From: Diphasiastrum complanatum | Taxonomy: Eukaryota > Streptophyta > Lycopodiopsida > Lycopodiales > Lycopodiaceae | Assembly: GCA_029204225.1 (NCBI GenBank) | Contig: CM055096.1 | Location: 77,564,580 to 77,628,579 of the forward strand | Direction of reading: 5' to 3' | Length of the DNA stretch: 64,000 bases | Shown: positions 46,608-60,270 of the stretch, piece after piece | Position numbering within the stretch: the first letter of the stretch is position 1 | Layout: the number at the start of each line of letters is the position of its first letter | Notes under the pieces: model-generated | The model's input: the letters and a program-made list of their open reading frames with translations, nothing else | Database searches by the model: none | What the model was told of the DNA's origin: nothing | Position numbers and translations under genes: made by a program

Positions 46608-48440
46608 TTTGTCAAAATATTAGCCAACATACTATCAATATGATAATAATGTGAAAGATTCAACTAGTTTGATCATATTTGCTATATTTCCATATTTGAG
46701 ATATTGAGGCCAACTTTGTTTTTAGACTTAGAATTTGACTTTTCAAAGTTCATTAGTCTAAATTTTATTTGAATAAACACTTTTTGAAAGTGTGGAAAAG
46801 TTAGAAGGCGAGTTTGAGTAGATTCAAATTTGAATATTGAATAGTTTAAATCTAGACCCAAAAATAGTAGGGTTAGTATTTTGGTGGGAAAGCCAAGTGG
46901 GAAAATAGGGTTTGGACTTATTATAAAAGGATGTAGCTCATGGAGAGACATATCTTCTCTCTTCTCTATCTCATTTCATGCTTATACATGGTTCTCTTGG
47001 GTTCTACTATCTATTGGTGCACTATACTTGTGATTGCATGCAATTCTATGTGTAGAATGATCTATATTTGTTATTTTTGGATCCACACGTGTGAAATACA
47101 GTGGTTTTTACGGCAGCAATAATACTTTATCATTTGATTCATGTTTGATCAAGTTCTATTACGCATCTCATTTTGTGTGTAGATGCTGATTTTTCTACAT
47201 TGGTGAGATTGGTAGAGTCTGTCTCTTTGTAACACAAGATCTTTCAAGTGGATTGGATCATAATCATCTGAAATCTTTCACATGGTATCAAAGCTTGTGT
47301 TTCAGGTTATGAAGGAGAAATTCAGATCTATCAATGATTTGGTGAACTTTATCAAGGCTAGAGCATGCTAGAGAGGATTCTACACCAAAATTGAGTTCTT
47401 TGCTTTTGTAGATTGGATCTTTTGTAGATCAAAACCATAAATAGGTTCACAAAATTGATCAGTTCCAATTTTTGATTTCACATACTTGATTTGGCCGATT
47501 TTTGGATCAGTGGATCTGCTAAGTGGTGGCTATTAGATTGCATAATCAAAATTTCAGCATTTGCATGTAGATTTGGAAGTCAATCTTTTGTGATTTTGAC
47601 AAAACCCTAATTTTGATTGGATCTCTAGATACTGAGGTTGATGGACTTCATTTGAGTGTGTTTCAATCTTAGGAAGTGACAAAAGTCATTAGATTGAGGA
47701 TAGATCATAGGTTGATCAAGATTCCATGATTTTATGTGTTGATTTGCTTGGTATAAGTGCTACAAGAGAATTTGTGAGATAGTTTCAAATCTTGGTGATT
47801 TCTTTTGAAAGCATTTGTTGTTGTTCAAAGGAGTGAGTTGTGCATTGAAACAGGTTGAAAGAGAAGATCAGGTCATTGCTACATGACAACCTCAATTGGA
47901 GTCATGTTGGAAGCCAATGACAGGCTTACCTCAAGTAACTATTCATTGTGGAAAGTGAGGATGGAATCACTTCTTGAGATGAATGATGTTTTGGATATTG
48001 TTGTAGGTTTGGAGGAGAGACCAGCAACACAACAAGATCAAGTGAGGTATGATAAGAGGGCCAAGAAGGCTCTACACAGAGTGGCTAAAAGAAAGAATAG
48101 GACTTTATGTGAAAGTGCTAAAACCATGAGGTTAAGTGCTAATCTTGACAAACCATTTTGGGATCAAGCTTTGTTGTGTGCGAATTTCTTGTGAAATAGG
48201 TGGCCGAGTGCTATTTTGGACGGAAGGACACCTTTTGAGATGCTATTTAAGAGGAGGTCGAGTGTCAACTATCTAAGAACCTTTGGATGCACATGCTATG
48301 TCAACATTACTCTTGATGATAGGACCAAGGAGGATCCATCTTCAAGAATATCACCTCTGATACCACCCTTGCTGAATATGATAGCCAGTCAAGAGAAAAA
48401 CTCAACATTAAATTATGACAAGATCTTTACCAACTGTTGA
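46608..48440 (+). mobile_element. Ty1/copia fossil, strongly reduced: LTR, primer site, gag start, piece of integrase
   Basis: The LTR ends at 47,282 (TTTCACA), followed by a primer site variant TGGTATCAAAGC at 47,283-47,294. A TATAAAAGG box at about 46,924 fits the LTR promoter. The start near 46,608 is an estimate. After a leader, gag begins at 47,883 (MTTSIGVMLEANDRLTSSNYSLW). Integrase-end sequence (KRKNRTLCESAKTM, FWDQALLCANFL, YLRTFGCTCYVN) follows at short distance, so most of the element is absent. Confidence 0.8.
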
Positions 48441-49252
48441 TTCAGACTATTACTTAGATCAACCAAAGGAATATCTTTGTAGGTGTCAAGGACAACCATG
48501 AAGAGATCGAAATAGTTAGGCATCTATGACGACCATGCTTCCTTTGAGTGAGATATTTTGAATGAGTGAGCCGTGGAACAAGTATCAGTACTGGAGAAAG
48601 GAATTATTCGAAAAAATCCATCAGTGCAAACACACATAAAGAAAATAGAGAATCTGTGTCAAGCTATTGTAAATACAATGATCAGATCATGATCCTATGC
48701 CTGAGAATGGTTCACAATAGTAGAGCACTATGTGTTGTGATTTTACTATGCTGATTACATATTGAATATTATCTCTACTTCTTGAATTACTTTCATTCTC
48801 TCTAAAGATTTTTGATTCTAATTAGATAGTCTGATACAAAGGAGTTCATGGAAGAACTCTGATTCATGTTATCACTGATTATTGACTCGTCTATTGTATA
48901 TTTAGAACTGTGCGGATAACAATCGTGAAGTGATGCAGTTACTGCGTAGTGAGCGGTGACGTAGTCTGTGTCGTGCAGAGCTCCATTTTGACTAGTGATA
49001 GTCAATAGTCGTCGAAGGTATTGAATGAGTCGAGTCAACTTGTTTGCCCTTGAGTCGATGTCGATGAAGTTGAGTTGATCCTGCTCTGCTTCAAAGTCAA
49101 TGTATGCACAGACTGTTCGACTTATGCGAGTAAGACTGCTGTTGCTGCACAGAGAGAATATAGTACTCAAGAAATGAATTTAGGTGAGTAGGAGTGAAGA
49201 TTAACTCCAACACAAGAATGATTAGCCAAGTCATATTATCCTGACTCTATGC

Positions 49253-49253
<1 letters not shown>

Positions 49254-49295
<42 letters not shown>
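49254..49295. repeat. (GT)n microsatellite
   Basis: About 21 uninterrupted GT units, followed by GCGCATGTG. Confidence 0.95.
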
Positions 49296-49298
<3 letters not shown>

Positions 49299-51136
49299 AT
49301 GTGAAAGTTTCATGCATAAAAGAACAAACCTAAATATGCCAAGATTGTTTACACAATCTTTGACTATGAAGTCTAGTCAAGATGCAAAAACATCTAAAAG
49401 GACTTCATGCTCTTCAAGTGGATAAAATATGAAGAAGGACCCATTTTGGACCTGTAATAATGTCAAATATTAGAGAGCATAACAGTCATAAAGATGCATA
49501 AGAGATAGCTCATGATCATAATTCACACAAGTTCTACACAATGTAGAGACCAATCTCCTCCTCCAATATCTTCACCAAAATGAGGCACGTACATCAACTA
49601 TGAAAATAGTAAAGTGTTCAACTATTTATAACTACAATAGGACAAATTTGGAAGGTTCTAGAAATGTTTTTGTGAAGGAAGTCACTATGACTCACTATGA
49701 CTAGAGACTCATTCTCAGAGTGAAGAGTGAGGATTCAGGGAATACTTGTGTATACTTCATGCTAACTCACAGTCACCCATACCTAGACTCATAGAGGCTC
49801 ATAATAGTCTCATGAGGGTGTTCATAATGTAAACTTGTGATGGCTTGTAGTAAACACTTAATCACTCATTGCGGACATTTTTTTGCCATTGAGCTTCTCA
49901 AGGTTGTGATGTAGCACATTAGTGATGATAATGATACTCTAATGATGGTTTTGTTGCCACTTGCAATCATATTAAAAATGGTGATAGCATATCGTCAACA
50001 AAAGTAGGGCATTAGCATATACAGTTATCAATGGAAGTAGGAACATCTAGAAAGAGCCACGAGAAGTCAAGTTGTAGAGTAGTGCAATAGAAAACGAAGA
50101 TTCAAGAACTTACATGTCATATTATTGCAAGTTCACGAGGGTAAAACAATGGGAAAGCCTTTGTCCAAGTCATAAGCCTACAAAATTCAAGGTAAAAATA
50201 GATCGACACATGTCCAAGCCCATAAAAATGATGGTATTTTGCAAGCCACAATAGAAGGCACAAAAAAACCACAAACCCTAGACATTTATGAGTCAAATGT
50301 GAAACCAAAAATCTCTTTTGATGAATTATGACAACCAAAACAATAGAATAATTCTAGTCATTTACTTATTGACTCATTTACTTATTTTGCATTGGCATAC
50401 ATGTCATCATATTGACCATATCTTTCTAAAAATGCTTGAGAGTTCTTCAAAGCAACAAGACAATCTACACAATATGCCAATAAAAGTACTCATGATTAAC
50501 CAGCAAAAGTACTAATCTACCAAACCAACAAAAATCCAAAGTTGGTTCATATATAAATCACTTAGAACATCAATACCGATTGAAAGAGAGTAAAAGCAAC
50601 TAGTCTAACAATGAAGCATATTGGACATAATGTGTTTTTTATGACATTTCTTTCATTTGACAAATCCAATTAACCCAATAACATATGATAGTTTATTTAA
50701 GAACCTTATTGATATATTCCTCTCACTTTGTTTCTATAAAGCAATAAAGACTTGTGGCTTAAGAGCATTGCAAAGTGTATAAATATATAAATAAAATATA
50801 CTTTGATTATTCGTCCTAATTCTTTCTTGGATTTATTTTTGAGCTTGTAAATATATCAATTTCTTCCATTTCATATTAGGCTTGTGGAAACACATGCCCA
50901 TCATTTTGCCTTCACATATAGCATAAGATGCAACTATTGGAGAAATGGAAATTTCATGAAACAAATTTTTACACTTTTGGACTAAACCCTTTATGTTACA
51001 TTCTAATGTAGAATTTTTAAGTACGAAATTGGGCGTACTATTCAATACAATGAGACCTTATGTATTAACACATGCATGTCTTTTATTGAATATTTGTGGA
51101 GATAGAATAATTGAAAGTTGCATAATAATTCCTAAG

Positions 51137-51220
51137 TTTATTCCTCACTATCATGCCGCCCACATTGTCATCTAATTTATTCCTCACTATCATGCCGCCC
51201 ACATTGTCATCATCTAATTT
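51137..51220. repeat. 40-bp tandem duplication
   Basis: TTTATTCCTCACTATCATGC and the following CGCCCACATTGTCATC occur twice in direct succession with no differences except an extra ATC at the second end. This implies a recent event. Confidence 0.9.
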
Positions 51221-53314
51221 TGAAAGAGTTTTGAATAGTATTTTATCAAATTGGTATTTCAGAATAATCGCCATAGTTTGGGTCATTTTCTATTATTAAT
51301 TACCAAATTGGGAGATATTCAATAATACATTAAAATGATATAGTTAGATAGAGAATGGGCATAGTTTACCTCTCTACTTGATGTGTAGCTTGTATTGAAG
51401 CATAAAGTAGATTTTTAAAATGAAGACCATGTTGACAGTTCACGTGGAGTTCACATGTCTATCTACTATAGAATGAACTTTTGTGAAAACGCCCCTCTTA
51501 ATTCTTCAACAAGGGCATTTTATTAAACTTTTCGATTTTACAAGAGATAAGATACAAGGATAACTTGTAAATTATTATCACAATAGATGTCAAACAAATT
51601 TATCGAATGCTTAACAGTGTTTGTCAATTGAAGAACCTCATTGAAATAGTTAAGACTATATTTCTTGGCTTTTTTATAGAGCATGTTTGGATTGATGATG
51701 CCACTTTAAACATGAGAGAATAAACAAAAACAAAACCAATATCATTTAAGTCAAATGTGCTGGCAATATGTGACAAAACATCATTTGTGAACTAGTTGTA
51801 TCACATACAAATCTAGTTTTGCGTGGAATTAATCGGAATCGTCTTCTAGGACTACATTAACTAAATAAAATCACTTGTGGTAGTCTTACACAAAAGAAGC
51901 TCATGTAAATTAAGTCTTAGTTTTTACATTTCTATTATTTGAATAATGAATGCTAATCATGATGGCCCATCACTTCATCATTGCACATGACTTCAATATG
52001 TATCTAAGGAGCGGAGATAGCCCTAATAGAATTACCTACACTAAGAGACAAAAAGGGACACTATGGCAAGAAAGTTTGACCTAGTGAATCTCTCTTGCAA
52101 ACACAGATCATACCTAGAGCATTTGTAGGTGCCTACAGCACTTCCGCCTTACTAGACTATATAGATTTTCCTAATATGAATTTTGGTGATTTGATCCAAG
52201 TGAAAAAGTTTGACAACCCCCTTTAGATCCCACTCCAAGCATCGAGTGGGAGCATCAAGGGTGGGACCAAATGGATCAAATTCTCTCTAAAAAACAAAAG
52301 TGAGTAACCAGCCACATCACAAACGACTCTCATTCTTCAATAAAAGAATGCAGATAGACCACCTTAGACATCTTTTAAGAAAATTTGAGTTTCACCTCGA
52401 AAAGAGCACATATCTACCAAGCAACTATTGTGTGCTATTAATATAATCAGTAAATTCATGGAATTTGTTTAAATCATAACCAATGACAGCTTGATGGCTC
52501 TTCCTCTAGGCAACACATGAGGTACATTTTTCACATACACTATGCATTTATGTTTTTTTGTAGTTCATGTCAACAACTCAAGTTTGTATCTCATATGGTG
52601 CAAGGTTAGACAATGTCAAAAAAAAAATTTCCATGACGTTTTGTTTGAGATTGGTAGTTGAGTCACGTGTGGTCATGTTAAACACGAGTTGAAGAAAGTA
52701 TGATGATTGTTGGTTGATTACGTTCCGCACTCATTAAAATTGCAATCTAATGGATATGTCAATTCCTTGGAAGATAGGGTGAGACTATAATACCTAGGAA
52801 GGGTGGAAGATCCCTATCATCATAGGAAATTAAACCCCAACTCCACTCACACCCTAAAACGTGTGCCCTCCACATAAGCACTTTTGGGCACCATCAACTG
52901 TTGTTATTTCTTGCTACTACATGGTCTAATGATTTGAAAACTCTGCCACAAGCGATTGGGAAAATCAAGATACATGTTTACAATGATTTTTAATGAGCTC
53001 TATTGTTGTGATTTATAATGAGTACTTATAGTGGGCAAAGACAATGAGATATGGAAATATACAAGTAATAGGGCATACTTGAAATATACTGAATCAAGAT
53101 GGAATATCCTAGAGGGACCCCTTGATTGTTTTGTGCACACCCTTGAGATAATTGGCCCTCATACCAATTGGATGTAGAACCACTAAAATTAGCCTTATGA
53201 GACCACCTCATACATGAAAACTAGGAGAAGACCAATAAAAAATTATTTCAATCCAATTATCATCTCGACTTTAAGTGGTTATACATCAACAATCAAAGGT
53301 CAGCGAACAAAATT

Positions 53315-53535
53315 TGATATTTAAAGGCAATATCTTTCATATTTAATGGCAATGCCTTTAAGGTTCCGAAACAATGTCTTTAGATTTTTAAAAGCAATGC
53401 CCTTAGTATCTAGAGGTAGGGTCTCTAAAATTAAAAGATAACATCCTTAATAGTAATAGGTAATGCTCTTAAAATTTAAAAACATTGTCCTTAGTATCAA
53501 AGATAAGGTCTTTAACATTTAAAGACACAATCCTT
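53315..53535. repeat. degenerate short tandem repeat (about 30 bp)
   Basis: Units built on TTTAAAGGCAATGCCTTTAG-like words, variably changed to AACATTGTCCTTAGTAT and similar, repeat six to eight times. The repeat word is itself partly palindromic (AAAGGCAATGCCTTT). Confidence 0.6.
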
Positions 53536-53638
53536 TATTTAAATACTATCCTACAAACCATTCTGGCTAGGAAGAAAGCCCTATTTGAAAGTCAATATAT
53601 AGAAGAACAAAACTATGAACCCAATGCTTGTTGTAATT

Positions 53639-55783
53639 GTGAAAGTACTGTACTTTAGGACCATAAATGGATCTACAAAAGATCCAAGAGTGATTGGATG
53701 CTTGCTTAACAATCTATCAAAAAACTAGACACAAAAAAGTTGATCTAGATTGGCAATTTGACAAACAACAAGCATTAACAATCAAAAGCATTGATCAACA
53801 TTGAAATCCGAGCCCACACGTGTGTACTACAGGCTGTAGTACAGCCTTCAACCTGAGAAACAAGTAGAAATTGATTTGGTTTCATTTGAATAAAAAAAAC
53901 TCAATGTACATAGTGAACTAGCTTGAGATTGCCAATGAGCTCCAAAAAATTTCTATCTTCTCACTATGGAGAGAGGGACTACATAGCAAATTCGACTTCC
54001 TTCTTGAAGTTAGGTGGATTTCCAGCCTGTAATAAGGAAGTTAACTCACTCTCCTTGACCTAAAATGAAACCCTAGCCTAGATCCTAGAGTTATGCTTGG
54101 TAGGTAGCTAGTTGGTCAAATTTTTACCTTAAACTTGGGTGTAGGTCCTATAAAGTAGGAATCACTACCAAAATGACATGACCAACCCTATGGACTTGAC
54201 CTAACCTACATTAGGAGGGGGTTGCCACGTGGAATTTTGGCCATACATGTGTGGAACCCAATTATGTACAAAATTTACACCATTCTTCATGGTTTTTGAT
54301 CAAGCTAGATTTGCCAATTTTTGGCAATTCTTCACACTCCTCCTCAAATTTAGCTTGATCTATCTACAACTCTCTTTCTAGATGAATGAATACTTTTAGA
54401 AGTGTCTAAAAAATACAGCTACAAACAAGGAACTTTTGAGACTTCAATAGAGAATGATGTCCATGAAGGGTCTTTCACCACCTCTTAAAGGATCCCTTAC
54501 AAGATGTTCCACAAATGTGTCTATATACATGTAGCACACTTCAAAAACTATACATCATGCCAAGCCATGGATTCCAAGGCACTTTGTGCACTTGAAGATA
54601 CATCAATTAAACTATTAAGTGCATACATAATGTTGCCAAAGACAACTTGCCTTGCTTGATCCATATGATTGAGCCTAGATGGCTCCATCTTGATACACTT
54701 GGTTCCTCTTGGAGTCCTTGGGTCTTGAGCTTGTTCCTCCACTTGACTTGACTCCAAAACATCAATGAATTGAATAAGGTGTTGATCCAAAGGTGTTTCT
54801 TCAAGTTTACAAATCTTCCACTCTTGAAAGATCACATTTTCACCATAGACGAATTCTTTTACAAGTAGATTCTATGATCTCTACTTGAAGAGCAAAACAC
54901 TACCATTATTCCTATCATTGAAATAGGATAATCTTTGGTCCTTACATTGGAATGATCATGCACAAAGCATGTGGACACAAAGATTTCCAAAGCAAATGAT
55001 GTTTCATCTTTTATGACTCTATTCAAACTATTACAAAAATAGTTATCCAATGAAATTGCTTTATCAACAACAAATGTAGATTTCAAAGCATCCCATTTCA
55101 TTGTCTTGTCATACAAAGTAATAAACACCATGAATCTTAAAGGTAAGAAATAAGTCACCTCATGTCTACTACTACTTTCCAAAAAGTATTCGAAGATAGT
55201 ATACTCTCCAATGCTCACCACCCTTGCAAGATGCACACTTGAATGGACAATTTGCATGCAATTTGATGACTCGGCCTTGAAACTCTCATGCTTTGAGGCT
55301 GATCCTCAAGATCTTCCTCCTTTTGATGCTCCTCCTCAATGCAAGCAAGAACACACTTTGCTCCTCTTGAGTGATCTCCTCAACACTAGCTTCCAACTTA
55401 AACAATCTTCCATGTTTAAATCCCTTTGCAATGCAAACATCATTCTTCAAGATGAAGCAAACACCATGCTTAAAGTGGACATCCAAACCACTTTCTAAGA
55501 GTAGACCAACACTAAGCATATTCTTGGTGATTGATGGTACATAAAAGACATTTTTTAGATCCATGCATTTTGAGGATTCTAGCCACAAAGAGAAGGTGCC
55601 AACACCATCTATCCTACACTCTTCATCATTTGCAGTAAAGACAACCTTTTTAGCAGCATTGAAAGAGTGTAAGGTTGAGAAAAAGTCCTTTTCACAAGAC
55701 ATGTGGGAGCTAGCCCCACTGTCGATCCACCAATTGTCTCTTGAATTGTTATTTCTTGTTGGTGAGGATGTAGATGCCATCAA
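53639..55783 (-). mobile_element. Ty1/copia fossil: 3' LTR, polypurine tract, pol scraps, protease
   Basis: The 3' LTR at 53,639-54,336 (698 bp) is related to the family Y LTR at 22,739-23,510. A minus-strand polypurine tract GAGGAGGAG lies at 54,337-54,345. To the right on the minus strand follow the integrase-RT linker (EDPRTPRGTKCIKMEPSRLN-like words), other scraps, and at 55,783-55,286 the protease and pre-integrase region (WWIDSGASSHMSCEKDF, NVFYVPSITKNMLSVGLLL). Most of pol is missing. It is broken with many breaks and older than the copy at 20-23 kb. Confidence 0.85.
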
Positions 55784-55799
55784 GTGTTTTTATGACAAA

Positions 55800-56345
55800 C
55801 GGAAAACTAGTAGAGAGCATTTACCTTTATTATGTGGATGTGACAAACAAAAAAAAAAAAAGCTACTAAAAAGGATGTATAATAAGCATTTGTTGCCAAA
55901 AAAGATAGGTACTAAGAATTTGTTGCAAAAAGAATGACAATCCACAAAACAAAGTTCTAGTATTGGAGGAGAAGGTCATCAAAGAGACCATGGAGAGTCA
56001 AAACAACACAAAGTTATATGTTCTAAATCTCAAAATTGGTGCTCATCATCATTCCAAAGAGTTTCTCAACATTTGTAGTACATATGAAAGCAAATTCTCA
56101 AACTCAAAGATAGCTCAACAAAATGCAATAGGCGATCAAAAAAATAGGATATTTTGTGAGTATGATCACTTGTCTTCTTTTGGTGATGATGTTGATTGTG
56201 CTAAGAATGCTTTTGAACAGGTTTTTAAGTGAGGCCTTATTTGGCAAAATATCACATGTCACATTCTTTGGAAAGAAATTGAGTATAGAATTTTTGAGGG
56301 ATTTTGTTAGTACTTGTTACGTACCAGATTCAACCTAGGAGATGT
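55800..56345 (+). mobile_element. very decayed copia integrase, plus strand
   Basis: Words in the order of a copia integrase can still be seen on the plus strand: FSNSKIAQQNAIGDQKNR (against the usual PQQNGVAERKNR) and EFLRDFVSTCYV (against FLRVFGSTCYVH). Orientation is opposite to the neighbour on the left. This is an old fossil. Confidence 0.5.
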
Positions 56346-56422
56346 CTCTAGGGAAAATGTGGCAACTATAGAGATTGTCTTTGTAATTTGTAATGGACAA
56401 ATTAAAAGTATAAGTGTTTTTT

Positions 56423-58032
56423 TGTGAAAATTGTTTGCTAGTTTTTTAAATTTCTAGGTAGTTTGGTAATTTAAGTCTAAATGAGGCCAAATATGAAAAT
56501 AAAGTGTACATGGTTAGTTCACACGTGTAAAACCAATACACATGTTCATGTTTAAGTTGGGTCCAATTTCACTTAGTCATTAAAAGTTCATTTTTAGCTT
56601 TGATTTGACAATTTTGGCCAATATCACTATTTTATGACTAGTTGTTAATAAGCTTGGCTAAACTCATCTATTTTGAGGAGAGAGAGTCATCACTCTCTGT
56701 TATAAATAATAGGTTCTATGCTAGAAAAAGAGTTCTTAAAAGTATTTTAATTTTGAAAGCTTTGGAGTCAGCTTTTAGGTTCTCTTCTACTTGTCAATCG
56801 AATACTTGTTGCAAGCTTGATCAATCTCTATTGGAGAGTGGAAATAAATGTTCATTTTTTGTCGTATGGCCTTTTTATAGAGAAATGGTTCAGATCTATA
56901 TATCCTTGGAATATCTCTTGCATCTATCAAGTTATGATGAGTAGATCTTGATCAAACTAGTAATTTTCTGTGTAGAATTGTCTACAAATGTTAGATTATT
57001 TTTTGTGCATCTTCTATTGTGCCTAGATTTATGTTTAGGATTAGTTTGAATCTTAAATTTTGGCATGTTATCATAGCAGTTTAGTGGCCAAAAATAGCAA
57101 GTTTTCCAAAAATAGGTTTTTGCATCAATCTAGCATGATTCTTTGCATCTGCCTACATTTGTCGTTGATCAAATAATCTCTTATGACTTGTAGTGGTTGG
57201 ATCTATATGATCTTGTGCCATTTACATGTCATTTCAAGTAATTTATACTCCAGGGATAGATATTTATGTTATTTAATGTGATTCATCCAAACAAGCTTTT
57301 TATATGTTGAAAACTTTGTCTACATTGAAGCTTTATTATTGTTTCTAGCTTCCAAATTGAAAAGCTCCACTAGTGAGTGAGCTATGCTCCATGACTCTCC
57401 CTAGTGAGTGGACTATGCTCCCCATGTGGATGATTTAATCTCCTTTATTGGATGAAAATTTTCCTTTGTGAATGAGCTTTGCTCCTCTTGAAAGAAAAGT
57501 CTCCCTATATGGATGAGCACCAAGATTGTCAATTATTTTGCATATAATTTCTTGTTGAGTCAATAGGATTGATTGTAATAAGATCTCCAAATTGTGTGTG
57601 AGTCATCAATTTTCATAGCTTAGTTTCAATCTATTGTATTTGATCATTTGTTGATCAAAATTCATCAAGATCTACATGTGAGTTGTCTAGTTTCAAGAGA
57701 GCTAGTTTTGCAATGTTCTAAATCATTGTAATTTCACTATTCCTTCATTTCTTGAGAGGAGAGTGAGTGCTTAGTGCATTAGAATAGGTTTATGGAGGAG
57801 GAGGAGGAGTAATCATTGGGAAAAGACTTATTCATAAGCATAGACCACATCTTCGTTTATGTTCTAAATCTAGGCTAAAACTAGTTGAAGAGGGTGTAAA
57901 ATTGTCTACTAGTTTTTTACATTTTTAGTTAGTTTGGCAATCTAAGTCTAGATGAGGCCAAATATGCAAATAAAGTGTACGTGGTTAATTCAAAACCAAT
58001 ACACATGATCATTTTTAAGTTGGGTCCAATTT
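56423..58032 (+). mobile_element. LTR pair without pol (LARD/TRIM-like fossil)
   Basis: The left LTR (56,423-57,065, starting TGTGAAAATTG) and the right LTR (from 57,895, TGTAAAATTG) share about 135 bp up to AAGTTGGGTCCAATTT. There the right one is cut by a LINE fragment at 58,033. A primer-site-like TGTTATCATAGCA follows the left LTR, and a purine tract GAAGAGGG precedes the right. A TATA-like TTATAAATAA at about 56,700 fits the LTR promoter. The roughly 830-bp interior shows no gag or pol, so the element looks non-autonomous. It is old and broken. Confidence 0.65.
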
Positions 58033-58907
58033 TCCCTTTCTTCCCTTCTTGTGCCATTCGACAAGGTTGTCCTCTTTCGCCTATGCTTTTTCCATTGCTA
58101 CTGAGCCTCTTTCTTGTGCTTTCCACCGGTTTGCTTCTGCTCGTCTTATTTCTCCTGTCTTTTCACTCGCGGGTCCTCTTCCTCATCAACTTTTTGCTGA
58201 TGATGTCAGTCTTCTTTCTCTTCTTGCTGAGGCACATGTTTGTTACCTCCTCTCTCTTTTTGAAGAATTCTACTATTGATCCTCCTCCCTTCTCAATAAA
58301 TGCAAGTCTGAGCTTCATGTTCTTTCCTTTTCCACTCCCCTCTGGATTTCCACTCTAGGTATCCGAGTGGTTCCTCATGGCACGATTACTCGTCTTCTTG
58401 GTATTCCTTTTGGTATTCACTTGACTTCCGCCCAACGTTCCCGCTAGTTTCTGGACTCCCTCGCTGCCAAGCTGGCCTCTTGGGATCCACATTTTATGTC
58501 TTTTCCCTCAAGAGTCTTGGTGGCTAGGTATATTCTTTTGACCTATACAGTTTACTTTTCATCTCTCTTTGTGGCTACTCATTCTCTTCACAACGCCCTC
58601 TCCAAATCTCTTCATTGTTTCCACTAGGCTGGGAAGCGTCCACTTCTTTCTTGGTGTGTTTTTTATGCTCCTATTGTGGATGGTGGTCTGGGTATTCTAG
58701 ACCCCACCCTTAAAAATTGCTCTTTGGTGCTTCGTCGCCTTTCTTCTCTTCTGCATCCTGTTCATCATTGGCAAGCGTTTCTGCTTTCTTATATCGCCTC
58801 ATTGACTGTGTTCCTTCTTTGCTCCAACCCTCACCAATTTTGAAAAACCTCATTTCTTTTGGTTGTTCTTTTCATTTCAAATGGCCCTTCCTGCTTAAGA
58901 ACCTTGC
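58033..58907 (+). mobile_element. LINE reverse-transcriptase fragment
   Basis: Plus-strand reading shows, in order, IRQGCPLSPMLF (RT motif B, from 58,056) and, in another frame, PLPHQLFADDVSLLSLL (motif C, FADD, about 58,170-58,220). LGIRVVPHGTITRLLGIPFG, FPSRVLVARYILL and DGGLGILDP follow, the usual thumb region and downstream part of plant L1-type LINEs. Endonuclease and the first RT motifs are absent, so the 5' end is truncated at the LTR edge at 58,032. At least one frameshift separates motifs B and C, and in-frame stops follow LTSAQRSR and SLHCFH. The 3' end abuts an LTR at 58,908 without a clear poly-A tail. Confidence 0.8.
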
Positions 58908-59946
58908 ATGCAAATATAGTAATGGACACATGCAAGTAGAATTGTAGGTTCATAGTTGAGAAATTGGCATTTGGAGAAAGTAGGTAGAGTTAGATGCAAT
59001 TTCTGCATGCAAGTTGTTAGGTGTCAATATGGTGGTAACTTGAGGAAATGCATTGAATGCTAGTAAATACCACTAGCTAAGGCTCTCCTATATATGTACA
59101 TATGGTTCTCATTCATTTCTAATCATGAATCAAGTTTTGGTAAGGTCATAATGTCAAAATTGGATCTCATGCTATTTTGCTTGTAATTGTATTCTCTCTC
59201 TAACTCGAGATTGGTGTCTTCTTCATACATTATTATGCTTATGTATTTTCCCTATTTGTGAGGAATTAGTGTTGCTTTGATTTGTAGCATTCTAGATTGT
59301 GCTCTAGCCTTAGATCTGTTGGTAGAATGTAGTATTACTCTGCAGGTGATCTGTGTGCCACCATAAAGCATGGTAAAGATCATTCACACTTTTGTTGTGG
59401 TTCCCCACATGTGTGAAGTTGCTGGATTTTTCACATGATATCAGAGCCATACCATGCTTTGAATGCTACTAATATCAGGTGTATGAAGAATTTTCTGACA
59501 ATTCAAGCTAGAAAGCTGTTTTTTTGCTATCTATTCTTGAACAGTTTTTGGATCAATGAGGTTACAACTGATATTTTTAGTCCAGAACAGAGGATGTATG
59601 GAATTCTGACTTTTCACACATGTGAAAAACAAAATACATCATTTCATTCTATTTCCTTAATGCTAGGTCCAAAGGTACTAACATTATAGCTTGTTGGAAA
59701 GCTAGAAGAGTCTACTTTCCAGTGCACTTGGTTTCAATTCATTCTGATGATCCTAGTAGGAGTTATTAGCTCTTAAAGAGGGGTAGGGAGAGACCCAAAA
59801 CCCGAGTGGACACTTTTTTATTTGAATATATTGCATGCATGATTCATCATTCACAGCTTTTGGTACTCAATCAAAGATAGAATTGGATAAGATGAGGCAT
59901 GGAGGCCTCGAATTTGTCAGATTCTTATGTGTTACAATGTCTAGAT
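58908..59946 (+). mobile_element. copia family X: partial LTR, primer site, leader (plus strand)
   Basis: The 3' four-fifths of a family X LTR end at 59,435 (TTTTTCACA). A primer site TGATATCAGAGCC at 59,436-59,448 and leader sequence follow. It is the first part of the block duplicated at 61.9-64 kb. There is no gag. Broken fossil. Confidence 0.8.
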
Positions 59947-60270
59947 TGACATGCATGTAGATTTACACATAGAATTGGTCAAACATGGACTTGGAGGAAC
60001 TCGAGCCATATCAAATCCATTGTGTCCTAAGTTTCTATTGAGACATGCATAGCATGCAAATATAGTAATGGACACATGCAAGTAGAATTGTAGGTTCATA
60101 GTTGAGAAATTGACATTTGGAAAAAGTAGGTAGAAGTTAGGTGCAATTTCTGCATGCAAGCTATTACGTGTCAATATGGTGGTAGTTTACACTTGATTAG
60201 GTGTAGGAAATGCATTGAATGCTAGTAGTACCATGAGCTAAGGCTCTCCTATATATGTACATATGGTTCT
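59947..60270 (+). repeat. copia family X: 5' half of an LTR, left arm of a fold-back
   Basis: It starts TGACATGCATGTAG, like the LTR at 11,161, and runs about 320 bp before switching at about 60,271 to inverted sequence. Its reverse complement lies at about 60,721-61,050, and the inverted match extends a little beyond the LTR edge (ACAATGTCTAGA on both sides). Confidence 0.85.

Larger units (their letters stand above)
48441..53638. other. 5.2 kb with no recognised gene
   Basis: AT-rich sequence with only short, unremarkable frames on both strands. Visible structure is limited to a (GT)n tract at 49,254-49,295, a perfect tandem duplication at 51,137-51,220 and a degenerate tandem repeat at 53,315-53,535. 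It may be decayed transposon sequence beyond recognition. Confidence 0.5.

Noticed and set aside
48802-49170. 122-codon minus-strand frame
   Set aside because: No recognisable domain, no promoter or splice context, and surrounded by featureless AT-rich sequence. Treated as chance.
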